Below, one piece after another: positions 33,181-46,409 of a DNA stretch of 64,000 bases. The first letter of the stretch is position 1. Each line of letters starts with the position of its first letter. Under the pieces are notes generated by a model that saw only the letters and a program-made list of their open reading frames with translations, did no database searches and was not told where the DNA came from. The stretch lies in NCBI RefSeq assembly GCF_000471905.2, contig NW_006500347.1, positions 3,899,167-3,963,166 of the forward strand. Reading direction: 5' to 3'. Source of the DNA: Amborella trichopoda (lineage: Eukaryota > Streptophyta > Magnoliopsida > Amborellales > Amborellaceae). The position numbers were made by a program, and so were the translations under genes.

Positions 33181-33809
33181 TTATTGTTAAATAGAATGTA
33201 CAACAAGTTGTGCAGACAATTATGAGGCGTACATGATACGACTCAATGAATTGTCGTGACAATTCAATGAGTGGCACCGACACGATGAAGAGGAAGAACA
33301 ACGACATGTTTCATTTTGGCATCAGGTTGTATTTTAATTATTGTATGTTCTATTTTAGACCATGTATTTATTTCCATGTTGATTATTATAAGCTCTTATT
33401 TTTTAGTGATATGGTTGAATAGAACAGGCATCCAAATAGGAAAACGTCTCATGATTCATATATGTTTACAAAATAATGAAAGTACATAATACACCACTCC
33501 CAATTTTTAAGAAACTCAAAAAACACAATTTTTAGAGATTTTTTGAAATGTTTTCAGCCAACACCGACTGATCCTCTCAATTCTTTGCTCTGGATTGCTG
33601 ATCCGGGTGTCCAATCCTCTTCCTCTTATTCAAAAAAAAAGAAGAAGCTTAATAGTCTTGATAGTTGGAGGTCAAAAACATTAGTTTGAGAGAGATAGAA
33701 ACTTGTTTAGGGTATCAAAGACCTTGATGTTTTAAAGAGAGAGATAATACGTTTGGGGTACTTTAAAAAAGAACCAACAAGGAGTAGAATATTTTACCAT
33801 ATTATTGGT
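33181..33809. other. Intergenic DNA with a possible short coding relic
   Basis: At about 33253-33327 one frame reads QFNEWHRHDEEEEQRHVSFW, with a charged composition that looks like a former protein, perhaps from a DNA transposon. It has no start, an in-frame stop lies just upstream, and I do not recognise the family. Confidence 0.25.
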
Positions 33810-33814
33810 GTTAT

Positions 33815-36800
33815 TGTTGGGTTCATGTGGCCTTTAACAGCCTTATGAGTGCTTATAAAATGAAAGGATAGAGTGGAACATGAACTCAGTGGAAGTGTGG
33901 TCCCTCATGGGCTATACTAAGCAAACAATGTTTGCAAATAACGGACTGTACTTGACGATTTAGGACAGTCGATTGGGAAAAACCCATGTTACCTGAGCAT
34001 AAAGAACAAACCGATAAGGGTCATAATGGGTTAGTTCTTGATGAGGTCGGAGAATATGCCCAGATGAGTGAACCGAGGGACTGTGTGACCCTTGTGTGTG
34101 ATGGTGGCCTATAGAGATGGGGGCCAAAGCCTTATCTATAAATAGATAAGGCATGTACCATCACACGACATGCATATCGATAGATTGTTCGAAAAAGCCA
34201 TAAATCCCCCTTTTAGGCTGAAGCGTATGCATGTGCGAGAGATACCCTATGTACCATAGGAGCTGTGGTCGCATCAGGTTTAGGTGACCTTAACTCGTCT
34301 CTAGGGGAGGACCTGAAATCCACAGACTAGGATTGCGATCCCTTGGCCTATTGGCTAGACTTTGGTGACCCGGTAATGAGCCTCTGCTTGGACTGTGGGT
34401 CGTGGAAAACATTGGGTTGGTCAGATAAAGTAAGTATGGTCTGTAGTCCACAGTTGAAGGTGGAGTGCCCCATAATTGTTGATTCCTAAACTATATGGGT
34501 CATTTTCCCATCAAATTAATTTAATTGTGTTTGTTTTATGATGGAAATTATTTTAATAGTATTATTTGAATTTTTATGAACCCCTGGATATTTTATTTAT
34601 AATTTTTGAATTTATAAAATTAAATATATTGATTTTAAAATTATTTAAATATTCAAATAATATTTTAAAATCCTTTTATTAATTTAAATATATAAAAATA
34701 TCATGGGGGCTCTTTCTGCACATGGGCCCGCCATATTTTTAGAAGATGGGGCCCATAAGTGCCTCCCTTGGGTGGCACGCCCCACTCTTATTCTCTTTCC
34801 TATTTTTTGGTGATATGGCATGTGGCCATATGGTTAGAAGCTATTGACTAAATATTGATTTGACATATCTTTGAAAGATTATGTGGAAAGATTTAGTAGA
34901 CTTGTGTTATTTTATAGTATGCACAATATTTTGATTAGATTTAATTTATTTAATTTCTATTGATGAGAAAATGGTTTAGAAAAAGAGAATAACGGTTCAT
35001 GCACCTTCTATAATGTTGATGACCCATCTATGGAATGGATGGCTCATATCTCTTACTCTACAAGTCACCATTCATCGACGGTCTATGTTCAATCTCACAA
35101 AAAAATGCAAGCTAAAAAAAATCCGAAGAAACCCTAATCTTATTCAAAGCCTATTAAAAATGATTGTCTCTACCAAAAAAAATCCTACACCTTATCTTTT
35201 TATATATCTCTCTATTAAGAACGTTTCTCTCTCTCATGTTTGATCTCTCTCTCCCGCATTGTGAAAGAACCTAAGGGTTTAGATTATGGAGTTCTTCTCT
35301 CCTATCTCTCAAATATAGATTTATGACAATGATTTTAGGGGTTTAGCAAAAAGAGAATCCATCTCTTTCAAATTAGGTTGCTAATAGAATTCACCTAGGG
35401 TTTGAGTTTGTGATCAAAGGGGTTCATGTTCTGTTGGTGTGGCTTGGTCGAAATTTGCTTTCTCGATTCGAGATTGAGTTAGATTATTGATCATGTACCA
35501 TCAGATGGTGGTGACTGGGTGTGGGGTGTAATAAGCCCGGTTGAGGTATCTCCGGCACTCTTCCTTTTGTTTCTTGCAATCTTATCGTTTATTCTCAAAC
35601 ATAGGTGCATAGTTGTTTCAATGGCATCAAGTTGTTGAGATCTTGGTTTTATTGTTATGCTGATTTTATTATGAAATTTATCTTATTATAATAAATACCA
35701 CATATAAGTGATCTTTTGCCAAAAAAAAGGGGTGAAAAAAAAAAAAATGTATTCCCCGGTAATAGATCACATAGGTCTTTCTTTCATTGGTATCAGACCT
35801 ATTAATATTTGATGTCATTAATTATTATCTTGTCTCTTTATTGAGTTGAGATCAAGTTTGAGAATGAGATATAAGAAAGTCAATGACCTTTGTAGTCAAG
35901 AAATGCACTCACGGTTAATAATTATTGAAATATTCCAACACCAAAAATGCACTCTGCATAATGAGTATTACGGGTTATTTTGGAGTAGTAATATCAAGAA
36001 TATAATGAGGTATTTTTCTTTTACATACTTGAGTGATATTTTGTGTCTTTAAAAGCAGGATCTACTTGAAAACTTTTCGTGGGAGATCCTAAGGGAATTG
36101 AGAGTTATAGAATCATCAATGATGGGTGTTAGTTATGACCCTACAAAATCCAGAAACTATCTATTGAGTTCCGTGATTTTTCTCATAAATCATATGATTT
36201 TATTTCTTGTTGAAATTTTAATTCAACTCACAAAATTGAGTCTACTTTCAACCAAAAAACGTTTCATCAAGAAATTCCTTGTGGTTTAAAAGATATGATC
36301 AATTTATTGAAGGTCACGCAAGTGGTGTTTTCTGCAACAAAAACTATTTCCATGACTTGGAAGTCATGATTTTATTTCTATACTTAACAGAATATTTTAT
36401 GGTCCACACTAAATTTTTAGACTTCCATTCTGAGTCTATTTTCTAATAAAATTTATTTGAAAGAGAAATATCTATAGGAAGAGAGGAATAAAAATTTTGG
36501 ATTGAAGAAAGGTCATCCTAAATTTTCTACAATTTGGTATGTTATTCATTTAGACATGAATAACTATATTTATCAAGCCTACTTAACAAAATCATATGAG
36601 GCTTGTGGAAATATATGTGTTATCATTATGTGTCTAATTTCAAACAAAGGTGATTTGAAGTGGAAACTCCATGAGAGTAGAGAGAAAAGACAATTTTATT
36701 AAATAGTGTTCATCCTGGAATTCTTCAGTATGATTTATTTTGTGATATGAATGTCACTTTTTTTTTTTTCTCTGAAGAAAAGTATTATTTGGGATTCAAA

Positions 36801-39800
36801 CTATGATGTTGTGATTTTATTTTGAGTGTAGTTTTCAACACTAAAGATTTTAGGAAGAAGTTCTTTGAGAATTGAGAGAAACAATTTTTTATTGAGAGAT
36901 GCTCAATCTGATTTTCTACTGAGAACATTGCATTGTGACCTAAATGTCACTGAAACGAAGACTCACTATATGATATGATTTAGGAATGGAACTGAGCATT
37001 ATTTTATATTTTTTAGTCTATTTCAATACTCAAAAGGATACAAAGATAAACTTTTTATGAGTTGACTGATATCATATTTTAGTCATGGGATGCTCATGTT
37101 CTATGCTGCAGTAAATTAAAAGATGTGGCATGTTAAGGCACATCATTGAATTCCCAATTATGGAGATCTTTAAGACTCATTTGAAAAGGCTTTACAGCGT
37201 ACCATGGGTATGATTTATTATAGTACAACTTCAGAGAGATGTAATGCAGAGTTAGCAAGATGAGAGACTATATATGAAGAGTATTCGATCTATAAATAGC
37301 AGAAAAAAAAAGAAATACAATGCGTATAAAAGCATCTTGGTTTCTTCAAAATGAAGGGATATATAGAGAGATTTGGTAGTAGCATAGAAACGCTAAAGAT
37401 CAGTGGAGAATCGAAATTGTGATATTTGAAATAATAGAATGAAGAAGATATTTTCTTCATGGTGTAAGACAGGAGTATCCAATTGCCAAAGAGATGGACA
37501 CTTCGTGACATGTGAAACTAATGACCAATATATTCTCCATCAGTTGCGCGCACTTCCAAGATCATAAAAGCTTGTCAAACAAGTAAAAACGACGAATCAA
37601 GAAAGCCCAAGTAACACACTTCATGGTTTTGAAGTATGAAATCTATCCCACATTATATGGTAAGGTCATATGGGAAAAGAGGATTCAATAACTTTGTTTA
37701 ATGTGTTTTGGTTATATTTTGGCTAATTGTTTTATGAATATGTATGGAGTGTATGGACATTAAGTAATAAGTGCTAACAATGTGAAAGTGCCAGTTTTTA
37801 ATACCTTGTATTTTTGTGCCTCTTTGTGCTTGAGTATGAACTACTTAAGGTAGTGATACACATAGAGATGTGATTTGATCTAGGGATTTAAGCCCTAAGG
37901 ATGAAACACGAGAGATAAGTGTGACTCATTCAAATATATAAGCATAAAGGGAGTGTTCTGATGGAACTTAGTCTTGGTGACCATCCTCTCAATAATGTCT
38001 ATAATATGATGTGTTGCATGTGATGATGATCTCTAGATAAATTCTCCATAATTGCCAAAAAGGAAGTATTTTGTCAAGGCTTTAATAAACATTATTTAGT
38101 CGTACTTTATTTTGGATAAAATTATAAGATGGTATATTCGATTTGTTTTTATGGCCATGAACTTGACTTGGTAGGAAATTAAAGTTGAATGCGATAAAAT
38201 GATTTATGAAGGCTAAACATGTGTTTTATAATTAAATTAGATGATTTGAGAAAAGCCTAAGTTTATGAATATGGTTTTGAGAAAGCCACATAGTCTTGCA
38301 AGGTCCATTAAGTTTTTATGAAAATCATTTTAAATTGTCATGCTACTATATAACTATTGCTTGTGAATGCATATATATATACCAAGTCAATTTTTTTTAT
38401 TAACAAGAAAAACATTATGTCTTGAAGGTATATATAAAAGTAGGAGAAAAACTATTATGCACGCTTTTTTTTTTAATACCTATATGCCTTGACTCATGTT
38501 TCTAGTTATTTAGAATCATCAATTACTTAAAACTTTGAACCATAAGGAATGTTGTAGGAATGTCATCATGATGGGCTTCCCTGACACATATTGTGTTGAT
38601 TAGATAACTTAGTTTGTATGAATTTACTACCAATATGTCTAATGTGGTTGAACCTTTGTGGTTTATAAAGGTTTTTGCATATTGTGAAACCAATGGGTAT
38701 TGAATTACATATTACATGAGACTTGATATGCTACCTCATGATATATGCATAAGAATGTTGAAAATATATATGTTGTATGTGCAATAATTGAGTGGGAGCT
38801 GCTACAGTCTCACGTTTTTTTAGCTGCTTGGATATTCAGATATACAGGTGCAAGATATCTCACATATCCAGATGATGCAAAGTCTACATTTGGATATGTA
38901 TTTATGCTTGGAGGGGGTGCAGTTTCTTGGAAATCAAAGAAACAGAATGTGCGAAATTGTCTATCATGAAGGCAGAATACTTAGCGTGCTGTTTGGTGAT
39001 CGAGGAGGCTATATAGATTAAGAAATTTCTTAATCGATTTGACATTCACCTCGTGCGTTGTGAGGCAGTAAGAATTTTTCGTAACAACACAGTGACGATA
39101 TGTGTGTCAAAGAAGCCACGATTTCATAAGAACTACACGCATATAAAACCATTTTTTTATTACCTAGGGAATGAGGTGAGATTGAGAAAGATTGAGATCC
39201 AGATAAACTAAATATTCCAGTGGGAGCACCTGCTAGTATTTGGCATGCCAAATGGAACAACAGACTATATTGTTATTCACCCATGGAACCCAAATGTTTG
39301 GTGATGGTTGTATGGCTACAAAATGGATCAGCTTATTTGAGGAAGTCTTTTGAGCCCATGAACATACGACCTCATGCGATGAGGTACGTAATGGTCTTTT
39401 GCAATAACAGGTCCATGATTCGCGATGTGATGTGAAAGATGAGCTATGACCATTTTTGGGATGAGATCCGAGCAGCAAAGAGAAAAATGTGTTGCCTCTG
39501 TAAATCCTTTCGTGAAAGTATTGATGGCGAAAGCCATGTTTAATGTATTGAGAAAATAAATAAAAATACATGAGAGAGATTGTAATTGGGAGAGAGATAT
39601 GGGAATGAGAGAAAGTGAAAAAGATAGAATGTAAGGTCTTCAAAAACCAAGTAGGAGATGTTGGGTTCATATGACCTTAAAGGCCTTATGAGTGCTTGTA
39701 AAATGAAATGATAGAGTGGAACATGAACTCAGTGGGAGTGTGGTCCCTCGTGGGCCATACTAAGCAAACACGGTTTGCAGATAATGGACTGTGCTTGACG

Positions 39801-41602
39801 ATCTAGGCCAGTCGATTGAGAAAAACCCATGTTACCTGGTCATAAAGAACAAACTGAGAAGGGTTTTAATGGGTTAGCCCTTAATGAGGTCAGAGAATAT
39901 GCCCGGATGAGTGAGCCGAGGGACTGTGTGACCTTTGTGTGTGATGATGGCCTACAGAGACGGGGGCCAAAGCTTCATCCATCTGCCATCACATGGCATG
40001 CATATCGATAGATTGTTCGAGAAAGCCAGAAATCCACCTTTTAAGGTGAAGCGTATGCATGTGCGAGAGATACCCTTATGCACCATAGGAGCTATGGTCG
40101 CATCAGGTCTAGGTGACCTTGACTCATCTCTAAAGGAGGACCTGAAATCCACAGACTGGGATTGCGATCCCTTGGCTCATCGGCCGGACTTTGGTGACCC
40201 GCTAATAAGCCCCTGCTTGGACTGTGGGTCATGGGAAACACTAGATCGGTCTGATAAAGCAAGTGTGGTCTGTAGTCCACAGTTGAAGGTAGAGTGCCCC
40301 AGGATTGTTGAATCCTAAACCATATGGATCATTTTCCTATCAAATTAATTTAATTGTGTTTGTTTTATGATGAAAATTATTTTAATATTATTATTTGAAT
40401 TTTTATGAACCCTTAGATATTTTATTTATAATTTTTGGATTTATAAAATTAAAGATATTGATTTTACAATTATTCAAATATTCAAATAATATTCTAAATC
40501 TTTTTATTAATTTTAAATATATAAAAATATCATTAGGGCCCATTGTGCACATGGGCCCACCTTATTTTTAAATGGGGCCGATGAGTGCCTCCCTTAGGTG
40601 GCATGCCCCACCCTTATTCTCTTTCCTATTTTTTGGTGATATGGCATGTGGCCATATGGTTAGAAGATAATAACTAAATATTGACTTGATATATCTTTGA
40701 AAGATTTTGTGGAAGGATTTAGTAAACTTGTACTATTTTATGGTATGTACAATATTTTGATCAGATTTAATTTATTTAATTTCTATTGATGAGAAAATGG
40801 TTTAGGAAAGGGGGATAATGGTTCATTCACCTTCCATAATGGTGGTGACCCATCTATATAATGAATGGCTCAGATCTCTCACCCCACAAGCCACCATTGA
40901 TCGATGGTCTATATTCAATCTCACAAGAAGAGGCAAGCCAAAAAAATCCCTAAGAAACCTTAATCCTATTCCAAGCCTATAAAAAGTGATTGTCTCTACC
41001 AAAAAAAATCTCTACACCTTATCTTTCTATCTCTTTCTCTTAAGAAAGTTTATCTCTCTCATGTTTGATCTCTCTCTCTCCTACATTGTGAAAGAACCTA
41101 AGGGTTTAGGTTATGAAGTTCTTTTCTCATATCTCTTAAATATGGATTTATGGCAAGGGTTTAGGGTTTAGCAAAAAGAGAATCCATCACTCTCAAACTA
41201 GGTTGTTAAGAAAGATCACCTAGGGTTTGAGTTTGTGATCAAAGGGGTTCATGTTCCATTGGTGTGGCTTGGCTGAAATTTACTTTCCCGATTCGAGATT
41301 GAAGCTAGACTGTTGATTCCACGCCATCAGATGGTTGTGACTCGATGTGGGGTGTAATAAGCCCGGTTGATGACACTGTTCCTTTTGTTTCTTGCAATCT
41401 TATCTTTTATTCTCAAACATAGTGCATAGTTGTTTCAATGGCATCAAGTTGTTGACATCTTGGTTTTATTGTTATGCTGATTTTATTATGAAATTTATCT
41501 TACTATAAAAAAGACCATATGTAAGTGATCTTTTGCCAAAAGAAATGGGTGAAAAAAAAAAAATGTATTCCCCGGTAAAAGATCACATAGGTCTTTCTTT
41601 CA
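33815..41602 (+). mobile_element. Copia-derived LTR retrotransposon with nearly 2-kb LTRs
   Basis: LTRs 33815-35786 and 39659-41602 both start TGTTGGGTTC and end GTCTTTCTTTCA. The target duplication is GTTAT (33810-33814, 41603-41607). The Met-tRNA-type primer site 'tggtatcagacc' directly follows the left LTR, and a purine tract precedes the right one. The internal part is only 3.9 kb and mostly unrecognisable. The one clear coding relic is a Copia-type RNase H region (about 38840-39160). It is broken in many places and lacks recognisable gag, integrase and reverse transcriptase. By eye the LTRs differ at about one site in ten near their starts, so insertion was probably several million years ago. 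Confidence 0.9.
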
Positions 41603-41754
41603 GTTATGTCCCTGGAGTCGTTAATCAAATGTTGAACCCTAATTTAAAGAAACAAGGGCCCATTACTAGGGTTATTGCGGTTCGAGTCTCTAGTCTTTTC
41701 TGAAGAGAACTCTCAGTATATTGATTTGTAAATGTTTAGCATCCATGTATATAC
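41603..41754. other. Short spacer between two LTR elements
   Basis: It contains the right target duplication of the preceding element and unassigned DNA. Nothing else recognised. Confidence 0.4.
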
Positions 41755-42126
41755 TCTTGGATATGGTGATATCCAAAAATCACCAACATAAAGAAATCTT
41801 ATATTATGTGGGATTGTAATTGATAATGATAAGTTTCCTAAAAGAAATAAAAATTAAAAAAGATTAGGACTCAAGGATATATCTCTTGGTTCCTGAGATA
41901 TATGTACCATCTATAGGGAGTTTCCTACTTAATGTGGACTCCTAGCCTCATATATATGGGATGAAAGATGAAAGTCTATGCAAGCCCTAATTGGGTTACC
42001 ATATCGAAAAGGTGGCTTCCTCTAAAGAGGAAAGTGTTGGGGCGTGATGCTAAATCACCCCCATGTGGCATTTTTCCTCTTTATGAGGGCAATTTTTGTC
42101 TTTTGGTTGAGACCCTTAAAAGAGGT

Positions 42127-42171
<45 letters not shown>

Positions 42172-45100
42172 GCATGGATGAGTTAGAAGTAAAAGGAGGT
42201 GCGTGGGTGTGAAGAAGAAAGAAATGCGTGAGAGAGAAAGAAGGTGCACGGGCGTGAGATTAAAAGGGGTATAAAAGGAAAGAAGACATGAGAAAGAATA
42301 GTGAGGTTTTGGGGAAAAAATAGTGAGAGAAATTTGGGGTTTTACCATTGGGGCTCATCTTGAGCCATTTTGTCCGTATTTCTTCACTGCTGCAGTGAAT
42401 CGAAAAAAGGGATCAATTGTAGATGGTTTTATGATAGGAAGTTCTTTGTTTGAGCATTCATTGAGATTGTATGAGGTAACTATATATTACTCCAATCTTG
42501 TAATTTTTCCTCTTGATAGTGAATACATCTTTGCTGTCTTGCCTGTGGACGTAGCCCATCTTGAGTGAACCACATATATGTGTGTGTCCTTCTCTATTTC
42601 TATTTGTGTTGTGCTTGGATGATTCCCATATTGTTTGATTTATTGTTCTTATATTTTTTCCAATTATATTGCACTCGTTATTACATCTTGGGCAATTTAT
42701 TTGAGTGTTGAAATCAGTGTGGTGTAGTGCTCACTACATCTAGTGGTGTTTGAGATATCCCGATTTGCTTAAATGGGGTGATTGGGTTACCCCGATTTAT
42801 CAACAAGTGGTAGCAGGGCTCAAGGAATTAGTATAGTATTTTTGGAAAAAATGACATCTCACAAGTTTGAGGTGGAGAGTTTAATGGAAAAGATAATTTT
42901 AAAATTTGGAAATTAAAAATATAAGATTTATTAGTACATCAAGGGCAACACAAAGCATTACTTGGAAAGGATAAGAAACACATAAATATGACCGATGACG
43001 ATTGGGATGAACTCGATATGAAGGCATGAGTCACTATTCGCTTATGTTTAGTGGATGAAATTTTGTTTAATATTGTCGAGGAAAAGACGGTAAAAGATTT
43101 GTAGGAAAATTTAGAAAGTTTGCATCAAACAAAATCTCTCATAAACTAAATTTTCTTGAAAAGAAAATTGTATACCTTTAGAATGAAAGAATGTTCAAAT
43201 GTGCCACAACACGTGAATGAGTTTAATAATCTCATTTGTCAACTTGAGAGTATTGGTGTGAGAATGGACGATGAAGATAAGGCGGTCACCTTACTTTGTT
43301 CATTGCCTGAATCCTATGATAACATTGTTACTACATTGAGTTGTAGTAAAGAGGATTCTCTTGATTTGGGCTCGGTGTCAGGTGCCCTACTTGCCGATGA
43401 ACTTCGAAAGAAGACATCTTTAGGAAGTTAGGTAGAATCGAAGACTGAAGCTCTTGTGGTAAGAGGTCGATCAAATGAACGGGGTGATTCAACGAGGAGT
43501 CATTCAAGAAGTAACTCAAGATTTTGATCAAAATCTAGAGGGCCCAATAACAAAAATGTGTGTTGGCATTGTGGGAAGCCCTTTTAGATAAGGAAGAATT
43601 GTTTTAAAAGAAATGGAGTGAATTCTTCCAAAGCTCTTAATGCAGGAGGTGAAAAGCCAAGTGAATCCGAGAATGGAGCAAATCAAGTTGAAGAGTTTAC
43701 ATCCAGGTTTATTGAAGATGAAATATTGATGGTGACATATAATTCAATATTCTATCAAAATTGGATACTTGAGAGTGGAGCCACCCATCATATGAGAGTG
43801 GAGCCACCCATCACATGTGCCCCCATAGATCATCGTTTGATTCATATGAGTCATGTGAAAGAGGATCGGTATCCATGGAAAACAATTCCATTAGCAAGGT
43901 GGTTGGAATGGGTTCGGTTTGCCTAAAGATGTTTGATGGGTCTATTCGAGCAATTAAGGATGTTAGGAATATACCAGAACTCAAAAAAGAACTTGATTTC
44001 CCTCTCTTTTCTAGATTTAGAAGGCTATAAGTTCACCGGTCAAGGTGGAGTAATCAAAGTATCAAAAAGGCCTCTAATTATGATGAAAGAAGTCCTAGTT
44101 GGGAGCTTGTACAAGTTATTGGGAAGGACAATAACAAATGATGAAGTGAATTCTGTGGTTGAAGGTGAGGAAGTTTCATATCGCATATGGCATAAAAGAT
44201 CAGGGCATATGAGTGATGGGGGTATGAAGGTCTTGATGAAGGGGAATTTTATTCATACTGTTAAAGTTGATGGATCTGAATTTTTTGAGCATTGTGTCTA
44301 TGGGAAACAATATAGACAACCTTTCAAGGCCAGGAAACATACAAGCAAGCGCGAGCTTAATTACATTCACTCGGATGTGTGGGGCCCTTCACCAACCACA
44401 TCTTATGGCGATGCATTATACTTTGTTTCATTTTTTGATGACTTCTTAAGAACAGTATAGATAAAAACTCTCAAGTCCAAAAGTGATGTGTTTTGTGCAT
44501 TTAAGAATTTTAAAACTGAAGTTGAAAAATCTACGGGGAATCACATCAAAGTTCTACGAACTGATAATGGTGGAGAGTTTGTATCAAATGAGTTCGAAAA
44601 TTTTTGCAAAGCCGAGGGAATTACTAGGCATTACACAAATGCCTACAATTCTCAACAAAATGGTGCGGCCGAGAGGATGAATCGCACTTTGATGAAGCGT
44701 TCGAGGTGCATATTAAGCAATGCCGGCCTAGAGCAAGAATGGGCGGAAGTCGTATCAATGACTTGTTATCTTATCAACCGATCACCTTCGGTAGCATTGG
44801 GAAGCAAAACTCCTAATGAGATATGGTATGCAACTCCGAGTTACTACTCCAATTTAAAATGTTTTTGTTGTAATGCATATGCACTTATTCCAAGTTGTCA
44901 AAGAAACAAGTTGGATTCAAGATCAAAGAAGTGCATCTTTGTGGGTTATAGCAAAGGTGTGAAGGGGTACCTCTTATGAGATCCAAGTACCCGAAAAATA
45001 ATCTCTAGCCGTGATGTGCATTTTGATGAATCCAAGATATTGGCAAATGAGATGATGGTGAAGGACAATAGTCAAAACATGTAACAAGAGAGCCAAGAAT

Positions 45101-46409
45101 TTCAAGACAACTTCGAAATACTTCCACCAAGTACAATTATGCCTAATGAGAATATACATATTGATCACAATGAAGAACATGGTGAAGAACCAGGAAGTCA
45201 AGATGAAGAACCACATTGTGCCTTTGTTACAAAGGCACTCTACTAAAGAAACTCGTGCACCCGGGTGGCACAAAGATTATGTGGATCCAAATACTATGCA
45301 TGCTTTGATAGTCGAAAATAAAAAGCCAACATTAATTTGTGAAGCCATTGATATCAATGGTACCGAGCATTGGAAAAGAGCTATGGAAGAAGAGATATTG
45401 GTCCTTCAAATAAACAAAACTTGGGATTTAGTGGAGCTACCAAAAGATAGAAAGACCATTGGTTGTAAATGGGTGTTTCAGATAAAGAAGTGGCTTGATG
45501 GCAAGCTTGAAAGATATAAGGCGAGATTGACGGCAAAAGGTATTTTGCAAAAGGAAGGGATTGACTTTGATAAAAAAATTTGCACCAATAGACAAGTTGG
45601 TCACAATTCGCTTGGTGCTTAGGTTAGTTGCTATGCACGATTTAGAGCTTGAGCAAATGGATGTGAAGACAGTTTTTTTGCATGGTCAACTTGAAGAGAA
45701 AGTGTACATACAACAACTGGAAGGCTTCATAGAGAAGGGCAAAAAATGACTTGTGTGCAAATTGAAGAAGTCCTTATATGGGCTCAAGCAAACATCAAGA
45801 CAATGGTATAGAACATTTGATATATTCATGTTGAGCCTTGGGTACACAAGAAATAAGTATTACCATTGCATCTATTTAAAGTTCTTTGATGATGGTACAT
45901 ACTTGATTTTAGTCTCATATGTGGATGACATGCCTTTGGTGTGCAAAGATAAGGCAAAATTGATGAGCTCAAGACTTCTTTGAGCAAAAGATTCGAGATG
46001 AAGGATCTCAGACCGGCAAGGAAAATCCTTACGATTGAAATTGAAAGGGATATACAAAGAAGAATTTTGTCATTATCTAAAAAATATTACATAAAAAGGG
46101 TGCTTGAAAAATTTGGTATGAAAGATGCAAAGCCGGTGAAGACACCCTTAGCGCCTCACTTCAAATTGTCTTCAATGCAAAGTCCCAAGACAGAAGAAGA
46201 AAAAAGTAGCATGACTAAGGTTCCTTATGCAAATGTGATTAGAAGTTTAATGTTTGCCATGGTATGTACAAGACCGGACATCATGCATACGGTTGGTGTT
46301 CTAAGTCGATTTATGGCAAACCTTGGAAAGGTTCATTGGGAAGCAACAAAATGGGTGCTTCGGTACTTAATATGTACAACTAGTTATGCAATCACATTTG
46401 GTAAGGGAT

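Noticed and set aside
41687-41706. 'gcggttcgagtctctag' resembling a tRNA B box
   Set aside because: No A box or cloverleaf could be formed around it.
42055-42348. Minus-strand frame with a Ser-Leu run
   Set aside because: Reverse of the (GA)n tract within a Copia LTR.
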